Translations under genes and position numbers: made by a program
The notes under the pieces: generated by a model
Databases searched by the model: none
The model's input: the letters and a program-made list of their open reading frames with translations, nothing else
What the model was told of the DNA's origin: nothing
In this document: positions 56,435 through 64,000 of the stretch, piece after piece
How positions within the stretch are numbered: the first letter of the stretch is position 1
How the letters are laid out: each line of letters starts with the position of its first letter
Assembly: GCA_029448655.1 (NCBI GenBank)
Contig: JACCLO010000025.1
Coordinates: 62,001 to 126,000, forward strand
DNA: 64,000 bases
Direction of reading: 5' to 3'
Source: Wolfiporia cocos
Lineage: Eukaryota > Basidiomycota > Agaricomycetes > Polyporales > Phaeolaceae

Positions 56435-57864
56435 CTACGGCCTCGCGAGGAACTCCCTACCGACGGCGTCCGCGCCCTTGATCGCATGGAAAACGATCTC
56501 GGGCGTGATGACACGGTCCATGTTCCAGATCGTCTCGTTCGGCGCGCACGCGAGCGACGCGACGCGGTGCAGCTCCTCATCGGTCGCACCGCCAATGCCC
56601 AGCTCGCCGAGCGTCATCGGCAACTCAACGCTCTTCATGAGCGTCAGGTAACGGTCGATCTCAGACGAGGACGCGTTGTCGAGGATCAACTGGCAGACGA
56701 TGCCGAAGGCGACTGGTGGCGGTGCGTTAGCGGCAAAAGCGGCAAAAGCGGGAATGCAGCTTACCCTTCTCGCCGTGCATCTTGGTGTGCAGGGTGTGGT
56801 TATTGATCGCCGTAAGACCATTATGGATCTGTGGTACCAACGGTGAGTGCCAATTCTGTACCAAGGGCTGCAGCGTACTGACAGCGTGCGCAGCAGCGAG
56901 TCCACCGGATTCGAAGCCCAGCCCAGAGAGCAGCGTATTTGCCTCCACGACCGCCTCGAACGCGGGAGTCACCGCCTTCGCCTTGTTTGCCTCTACCGCC
57001 TGCTTCCCGTACTTGAACAGGATCTCCTCGCACTTGGCGCCAATCGCAGCTGAGACCTCTGTCGGGAGTCCCCCGCCGAAGTTCGGGCTGTTGCGCGCTG
57101 AGCGCGCCTCGAGGTTCGTCGCAAGTGCATCACCGATACCTGCCGCAAGGAAGCGCGGCGGCGCCTTGACGACGACGCTCGTGTCGACGAGCACGACCGT
57201 CGGGTTGTTCGAGTAGAAGCGGTAGTTCTCGAACTCGCCGTTGGGACGGTAGAGCACGGAGAGCGCGGAGCACGGCGCGTCGGTCGACGCGGTCGTCGGC
57301 AGGACGGCCACCTGCAGGCCGAGGTCGTCTGCGATCGCCTTGGCGCTGTCGATCGTCTTGCCGCCGCCGAGCGCGACGACGAAGTCGACTTTGTTCTGCT
57401 TGCCGCGCGCGGTGTGCTGCGCGATCTCGTCCTTGGAGGCTTCGCCGCCGAAGATTCCCCGCGTCACTTTGAAGTTCGAGGCTTCGAGCGCGGCGGTGAG
57501 CTCCTTCCCGGCTGTGTGCGGATGCAATGTGAGCGACAAATGTTACTAAGCAGAGATAGCGGGGAGGAGGTGATCGCCTGCATTGGGCAGGCGAGGGATG
57601 CAAGAGGAGCGGGCGCCGATGCATCCGCTCCGAAGGCAGGCACTAGTAACGATCATCGACGCCAAGCGGGCCTTCATCACCTCCATCCCATCTAAGCGAG
57701 ATAAGACACGCACCGATGTCGTACACGATCTCATCCGCGAGGAGAAGCGGCGCAGTGCCGAAGGACGAGAGGTACTTCCCCGCGTTGTGGATAGCCGACG
57801 GCCCCTGGATGTACTTTGAGGGCGACTGGAAGAGCTTTTCTGTGACGCGGTTCGGGTTTGGCAT
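56435..57864 (-). CDS. Glycerol dehydrogenase, iron-type alcohol dehydrogenase family
   Basis: Three exons, 57714-57864, 56765-57511 and 56435-56712, total 391 residues, the usual family length. N terminus PSKYIQGPSAI, then GIFGGEASKDEI, the NAD-binding VVALGGGKTIDSAKA, PTTASTDAPCSALSV, GIGDALATNLEARSA (metal-ligand Asp), AAAHAV (His ligand) and HTKMHGEKV (His ligand). It oxidises glycerol to dihydroxyacetone with NAD. The first intron is long for this window (57512-57713, 202 nt) and is chosen because it joins DEIVYDI to AGKELTAAL without loss of frame. Confidence 0.9.
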
Positions 57865-59076
57865 GTTGTTGGAGATGTGGATGTAAGTGTTGTGGGACGC
57901 AGCGCAGGACGGGCAAGATATATGGACGCCCCTTTGTTTCTGGGGCGGCCCGGGTCAGGTGCGGTTGGGCTGTCAGCCATCCAGAACGCACTCACAGCTA
58001 GACCAGAGATGACCGTGGCGCGACCCACGCTCGAGTTAGCCCCTCGGCCAATCACCGAGTTCCGCGACCCAGGCCGGATGAGAACGCGTGCTGGAGCGAA
58101 CCAGTTCCCCGAGGCTCGAAGCAATGACATCGGGCGAATGAATGGTCAATAGCGCAACAAGGCTACGGGAGGCCGCGTCTCACTTATGACGGCAGATCTG
58201 AGTGGCTCGGGAAGGGCCTGCGTATCAGGTGGGCAGGCGAGCGCCAGAAATTCACATAGATGCAGGCCAGGCGAAGTATACGAGAGATGTCATATGTTCC
58301 AGTGTGCTGCGTGCAATTTGGAATTGACGCGGGACATTGTATGATCGCAAGCTGATCGGCCCGCCGGGTTGATGGCAGCTGCGCGGAAAGGGGTCGACAA
58401 GCCAGAGCCGTATGGACGATCATTGATTTTCCAGAGTATTTGAATCTACGTGATACCGGATAAGCACGATGTGCCAGATAACCAACGTTGCAACACGCGT
58501 GAATGTCCAGCTGATGGTGGGCAGCGGTGGGTTCCACCTGAACAGGGAATGGACGGCGCGCCACTCGTGCCATATGCGACGCGGGGAGGCAATAATCCAT
58601 GTCATATGCACGTCTTATGCAAATATACGAGATCCGAGGCCGATGCTTCCAGGATGCAACATGTTCTAGTCGAGCGGCTGACAACTTCGTGATCACCAAA
58701 AGGCTGAGCGTCCGCCAAACTCTGCCACAACCCCAAACCGCACAGCGCTGTACTGTCTTCGAGGCATCATATTTAGATGATGTCACATTCTCCCATGGTG
58801 CACGCCTACAGTTGTGTTGAGAGGACTCACTAGAGTTATGGCCTCCCGGAAGTTGGCAGTGGAACGCTCCGGCCTGCGAAGTGCTTCGGCAAGATGCTCG
58901 AGGCGCAGACGCCGCGCAGTGGCCATATTCGGAGATGGAGCGCTTCTAACGACTTTCCCCGCAACCACGAGCAGAGTGTTGTAAATTCGGTCTATAAGTG
59001 AGGTAGGTCGAAGTCACTGCGTTCTTGCCCCCGCATTTCTCTAACACGTTCACAGTTCGACCGCCGAGCCATCACG
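57865..59076. other. Intergenic region, no gene seen
   Basis: Short ORFs on both strands (for example 58184-58786 minus) have no recognisable product and no coding bias that I can see. It holds the promoters of the flanking genes. Confidence 0.45.
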
Positions 59077-59832
59077 ATGATATCGCCAAAACCCAGCAAC
59101 GCCACAGATAACAGCGAACATGTCGAGCTACAGTGGAACCAGGCTCTTTCCCGGCTGCAGGCGCAACTGCAGGAGTACCAGCGAGCTGCAGCTGAGCGCA
59201 AGGGCGATAGCATGGATGCGGCGGCGAGGAGAATCGCAGAATGCATGCGCGCCGCCGCGGACTACGCGCCCTACCCCGACAGAGCGAGGGAGATGCGGGA
59301 GAACGCAGACGAGTGGGAACACGCAGACGATGAGCAGCGTGCGCGCAGTATCGAACTCGTTGCAGCCATCGCGCATTTGACCACCACGCCGAGCCGGCCG
59401 ACCACACCGACCGAAGAACAGATTTTCAGCGACACTACCGCTGCCGACGATGCCGAGCGGCGGTGGCAGCTTGCGCTGGAGAAATACCAAACGGCATTGC
59501 GACTGTATAAGCATGCAGTGGAAACGAAGGATTACGGTGTGATGGCCGATATTGGCGGGAGGATCCCCGGCTTGATGCGCACTGCAGGAGACTTGGCCCC
59601 CGACACGAACACCAGGAAGCAGATGTATGACGATGCGAGGGCCTGGGAATTAGGTGACTACGCAGAACGCGCCAAGAGGATTAACCCGCTGCTACTCGGC
59701 CTGGGCGCGCTTATTGCGACTCCGTTCGCGGCTGTTGGAGCAGTCCTGTATGGTGCCGGAAAGGTGTTGCAAGGCATAGGGCAGGGGTTATCGGCAGGTC
59801 CTGAAAGCTTCGCGAGGTGGTTCCGGAGGTGA
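59077..59832 (+). CDS. Protein with duplicated helical domain and hydrophobic Gly-rich tail
   Basis: 251 residues, single exon. Two repeats of about 75 residues follow each other (starting ELQWNQALSRLQ and ERRWQLALEKYQ); both have the pattern WxxALxxxQxxLxxYxxAxE, a RIxxxMRxAxDxAP block and an xWExxDxxxRA end. They are joined by a Thr/Pro linker (TTTPSRPTTPTEEQ). The C terminus (about 212-240) is hydrophobic and glycine-rich (LLLGLGALIATPFAAVGAV, LYGAGKVLQGIGQG), a possible membrane-inserting segment. I do not recognise the family. Confidence 0.7.
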   Translation: MISPKPSNATDNSEHVELQWNQALSRLQAQLQEYQRAAAERKGDSMDAAARRIAECMRAAADYAPYPDRAREMRENADEWEHADDEQRARSIELVAAIAHLTTTPSRPTTPTEEQIFSDTTAADDAERRWQLALEKYQTALRLYKHAVETKDYGVMADIGGRIPGLMRTAGDLAPDTNTRKQMYDDARAWELGDYAERAKRINPLLLGLGALIATPFAAVGAVLYGAGKVLQGIGQGLSAGPESFARWFRR

Positions 59833-62800
59833 ATGTAGGCTCAGTCAATGTTCCCTAACGAAGCAAGCGTGAGTGCTTGAATGTGCTATTACTGGTAACC
59901 GCGCATCCTGAGCGAAGCTGCGTAGAGTACGCGTGGATCGTCTCTTCGCAAATCCGCTCTATGTTCCCTCTTTGATGTTACAGGCGATTGCGCGGAATAC
60001 GTGTCTGAGTCTCATACTGTCCTAGTGAGCGATCAGTTGTGTGTGTCTTCTATCGCTGTCCGTCATAATCATACCGTGTAGATTTCCCTGATGGATTGTA
60101 TGTACGAGTAGATGCTACATTGACACATGCCCATGATTGCAGGCAAACTGCATCTATAAACTCATGGTTATTGACACCAGGAGATGATATCCGCAGCCAC
60201 TTCGCGAGACATAGTTTGTGCGGGTCGTGTCGCATGAATGAATTAAGCTGTCATCGGCCCGAAGGGATAATCAATCCTGCACTGTTTGTGGCGCTCCCCG
60301 CGGCTGAGAGTGGCCGGCGAGTGTGGCGACATCCGGGCATACGCTCAGCCAGACATGCGGGGTGTCATTGAGTTTAAGGAGCACGAAGCGAGTTATAACC
60401 CCGTTGCAGTGAATGTGGCATGGATATATAATGACATCGCGCATGGTGGGGCTGTAGCTGGATCTGAAGCATATCGCAGGCACTCAAGAGAATTTGGCAC
60501 ATAAAATTTCATGAGGGCCCGCTCAGATAATGGATAGTAGATAATATGATAATTTACATTGGCGTTGAACGTCGAGTAACAACTTCGACATGTTCGGATA
60601 GTATAATGTGGAGCAATTGGGGACCAAAGCGGAGCCACGACGAACCCAAACCTTACTTCATTCTGCTTCTTCGATTTGACCGTGCAGATCATATACATGT
60701 ATCACAGTTATTCGACGGGAAACACAACGCAACTCAATCAGCGCAAGAGATCGGATACTAATATATATAGTGCTATTATGCAATTTCTAGTTGTCTACAT
60801 CCCGCGAGCTCTGGACGCCCTCGCCGCCCGAAATGTCCATATTGGCAAAGATGATATCTGATTGCGACGCAGCAGAGTCAATGGTTGAGTCAGACGCTTC
60901 TCGCAAATCGAGTAAGAATCTATATGTGACAAGCGCAGCAGATCTGTGTAGCGGTTAAGGCTCGATTGTGTTAGAAGTCCACGCCAAATGGACGTACAAG
61001 GCAACCCAGGAAGACAGTAGGTCCACTATTTGGAGAGACTGGCGGCATAGTCATAGAACTCAGCATTGACGTATACAGAGGAGACCTAGGGAGCGAGTCA
61101 CTCACCGGCCATAATAAGCTCCCAAGTCCGAGCAAACAAAGCATTGTGCATATTGCATTGATTGCGAATAAAATTCTGCACAATCCCCACCTTATGTGAC
61201 CGAGTTTTGCAGGATTAAACCGGGGAAACTCACAGAAAGGAGATTGCACCTGAGGACGCGTCAGAGCGAATTGGGCATTCAAATCGACTAGGACGTACTT
61301 CCTTTAAACACAGCTTCAGATAATGATATAGGCTTGTCAGAATGCAGTGGTTTATGGAGCCTCAGAATGCCTCTAGTTTTAATGATACTGAGCAGCAGAA
61401 CCAGTCCGTCTGCGCACATTGTCGACAAACGGGCGACCAGCATAGCTGTAAAGTCTTAAGCACTAATGCGACAAGTTCATCGCGAGAGATTCACCGCTAC
61501 AACGTGATCAACAATCTATCATGATAATGACGAGCAAAAGCGCATACTAAGCATTGCGATCTGCCTCAAAGGCACCGCATCCTTTCGCAGTAGAAGGCAT
61601 TTTGTAGAAGCTCGGGGTGTGTGTAAACAAGGCCTCCTGCGATCATGAGCGATTTGAGTATCAGTGCCGATGATCTCAATAATTTTTTGTTACGAGAGAC
61701 GAAAGTGGGTTTAAGCTGCCCAGAATTGCTACTGTCCACAATGGAAGCCTGCCGTAATTGAGGGCCCTAACGCGTATAACGGAAAGGACTAGTCGTACAA
61801 CATGTCAGCTTCAACCCAAAACGTTCAGCACTTCCACCTACCCGCGGCACAGGCCAGCATCAGCGCTTCTAGGGCGAATTGACAATATACAAGGGCAAGG
61901 CAGCTATGAATCAGTGAATATCGACACTCAGGTGGCGACAGGCTTCTGCACGACCCACAAGCACTGTATAATGCACGCATAATTAGTATCTCATTAGCAT
62001 CGTCAGTAGTGTACGAATCTCATACCCGCTGTCCTCCAATCATAGGCTCCTCGATCCATTGAGCGAGTGTCAGCGTCATGCATATCGTATGTAGCAGTCC
62101 AGAGTATCGAGTGGTATAAAAGAGACATGCAGCAGTGGAGAACTTCACTTGCGCATGCCAAACGTATCGAATCTCGTTGCCGAGTGTCAGAAGATAATCG
62201 TACCAGTAAATCACTGTGACGAGTCTTCAGTACTCCACAGCATTAGCAAGGGACCAGCTCGCGCACCCACAGCTGCGCGATAGCAGTATTGAACGATGAT
62301 GTCTTCAGCGATCTGTTCTAAGATTTAACTTCGGCTCAAACTTAATGGAGAAAGACCAGATCAACCTGCTCTAGTGGTCGCGTTGACATGACTATCTGCT
62401 TAGAGAGCGGTGTCAAAGGGATTGCCGAGCAGGAGGGTGGGTATAACTTCTCCAGACAAGAATTCGCAGCCTAGAGTCCGGGCGCAACGCAACTTGACAC
62501 CAGTAAACACTTATATGGCCAGCGTTATGACTCGGCTAACAAGGGGCAGTAAAAGCATGGTCTCATCATATGGAGAGTTCAAGATGGGTTTTCACCGCTC
62601 AACGTTGCATCGCCCCTGAGATGTGATAGACAGTGCACTGCCATTGCTCGGTAAGTGATGGAGGTTAGTATATGCCCGATGTTCCGACCAGAACAGCGCT
62701 AATCATGCCAGAAATAGGGACCACTAGATTCACCTCTGCAGTTTGGCGGATGAAGCTTCATTTTCAGTAGACTATTGATACATTCTACGCTCTGATAGAA

Positions 62801-63942
62801 TAGGGCAGTGCGATGAAAGCACTGGAGCACTGGAAGAGGCTATGAGACGGCCCGTCAGCCAACAGCCAACTAGAGAGTCTTTGAGCGTCCCTGAACTCTG
62901 AAGCAGTAATTAGCCTCGCAGCCTCGAGCTGCACCGAGTAACGAATTCATGGTCTTCAGCGATTCTCAATAATGTAAATCGAAACGCTGTTCATATTAGT
63001 ATAATCACTTCTTGCTCCAGTTGTTTCATCAGATTCCCATAGTTGCGGGAAGAGCAAATGCGTAAAGCAGAGCCGCGACCGGAGCTCCTGTCATGATGCT
63101 GATTATTATGGTCCCTTCTGCACATTATTGTCACCGACACCGCAGTGTTGCGAAGCCATGGCGAAACATGCCAGTGGGAGACCCGGACATCCAACCTGAG
63201 CGGTAGGTCGCTTCGATACCAGGTGAATGCACTCAATAGAGCGTCCCTCAGGCTAAAGCTGGTGAGCCATCGCACTGCAGCGGCCAAGCACCTGTTACGT
63301 AGGTTAGTGGCGGGGACATTGGTCTTGCGACGATAGCAACGCACCGCGTCTAACGTTTACTATCCATACACCTACTGATCCAGTTTAAAAAGTGCGGCAA
63401 AGCTGCACATCTGCTTTCGATGGGCGTCGATTAGCATCGTATGACGTCATCGAAGAGATCCATTGAACGTTTGAACCCTGGGCGTCTCCAGGGCCTCAGC
63501 CTTTTCAAACGTCCAGAGCTCCCGGTCTCTAACTATTTGCCATTGAGGCGGCGCTCTATGCTCCTTTCTTGATGTTACAGGCGATTGTGCGGAAGACGTG
63601 CCTTTTGAACGAGTAGGGACGTCGCGCTGTAAGACACGAGACAATACGAGTGACTCAGACTCGGAGTGTACTGGATTGAATGCAAACTTGCAAGACACGA
63701 GACGATACGAGTGACTACTCTAGAATCAGCACATGCATCTAGGCTAGCTAAGAGACCATTGCTCACCTCAGACTCGGAGTGTAAACGAGTACTGAGGGAG
63801 CAGCTACAGAGAGAGCGAAAGAGTATCTACGCTGATTATGTAAGCCACAACGTACCATAAACGGTAACTACAGTGTCCGTGTCCTACTGGACTAAGTCCT
63901 ATCGACTTTCAACAGTGCCTCAGCCTCATGTTGTACTGGTGA
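59833..63942. other. Gene-poor region, about 4.1 kb
   Basis: Only short, unsupported ORFs. A roughly 50 bp sequence (GCTCTATG...GATGTTACAGGCGATTG...) occurs at 59956-60004 and again at 63553-63600, and near 63640-63783 two short direct repeats (AGACACGAGACAATACGAGT and CTCAGACTCGGAGTGTA) occur twice. No RNA gene was recognised. Confidence 0.45.
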
Positions 63943-64000
63943 TGACACAAGCGCAACCTTAAGACACACACCGGGGGAAGGTGGGTCGCATGAAAGCGCC
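63943..64000 (-). repeat. Start of a family-C LTR at the window edge
   Basis: TGACACAAGCGCAACCTTAA and the following bases to 64000 match 24346-24403 with one visible substitution. The rest of the element is outside the window. Confidence 0.85.

Noticed and set aside
57546..58130. Longer minus-strand ORF (194 residues) covering the glycerol dehydrogenase start
   Set aside because: It is in another frame from the dehydrogenase exon 1, whose PSKYIQGPSAI start and splice to the NAD-binding domain are clear.
58184..58786. Minus-strand ORF of 200 residues upstream of the glycerol dehydrogenase
   Set aside because: No recognisable domain, no repeat or paralogue support and composition like the surrounding intergenic sequence.

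Overview
The window is fungal, most likely from an agaricomycete (mushroom-forming basidiomycete). The evidence is genes with many 45-70 nt GT-AG introns, a KDZ-type transposase, chromodomain Ty3/Gypsy elements carrying dUTPase domains, and ordinary fungal housekeeping genes. No bacterial or phage features, CRISPR arrays, rRNA or convincing tRNA were seen.

Positions 1 to about 36 kb are a transposon-rich, nested region. A complete 9,000 bp Ty3/Gypsy element (1006-10005, minus strand, 509 bp LTRs identical by eye, CCGTT duplication) sits inside the LTR of a second Gypsy family. That family's truncated copy occupies 1-10182, and a fuller but decayed copy lies at 25336-34769, itself interrupted by two solo LTRs (27216-27797 and 29521-30229). 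A third LTR family, with related ends, is present as solo LTRs at 12509-14214 (plus orientation) and 24346-25282 (minus), and begins again at 63943. The first of these solo LTRs sits inside a long-inverted-repeat DNA element (10267-14537) and carries a 704 bp MITE-like insertion. A decayed Crinkler-like gene (14872-18468), a GC-rich minisatellite, a KDZ transposase gene (19639-23122) and fragments of UDP-glucose pyrophosphorylase and an NmrA-like gene fill the rest.

From 36 to 51 kb there is a tandem array on the plus strand of five paralogous coiled-coil genes (called A-E here) followed by a decayed relative (F). They share a Ser/Arg-rich first exon, an acidic second exon, then short exons of 63, 84 or 105 nt (exact multiples of one heptad), then a long coiled-coil exon. 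Four of the five have an 18 bp palindrome, ACGCGTGACGTCACGCGT or a one-base variant, about 465-580 bp upstream of the start codon. It combines a CRE/ATF core with two MCB (ACGCGT) boxes. This array and its shared palindrome are the best candidate here for an undescribed system.

From 52.8 to 60 kb lie ordinary single genes: VPS45 (minus, ten exons), a GSKIP-domain protein (plus), a glycerol dehydrogenase (minus) and an unrecognised protein with a duplicated helical domain and a glycine-rich hydrophobic tail. From about 60 to 64 kb no gene could be supported.

The retroelements show their own life cycle in sequence. Two of the families have an 11-nt primer-binding sequence next to the 5' LTR that is complementary to an 11-mer inside the LTR, 27-34 bp downstream of a TATA box. 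This fits Tf1-type self-priming.
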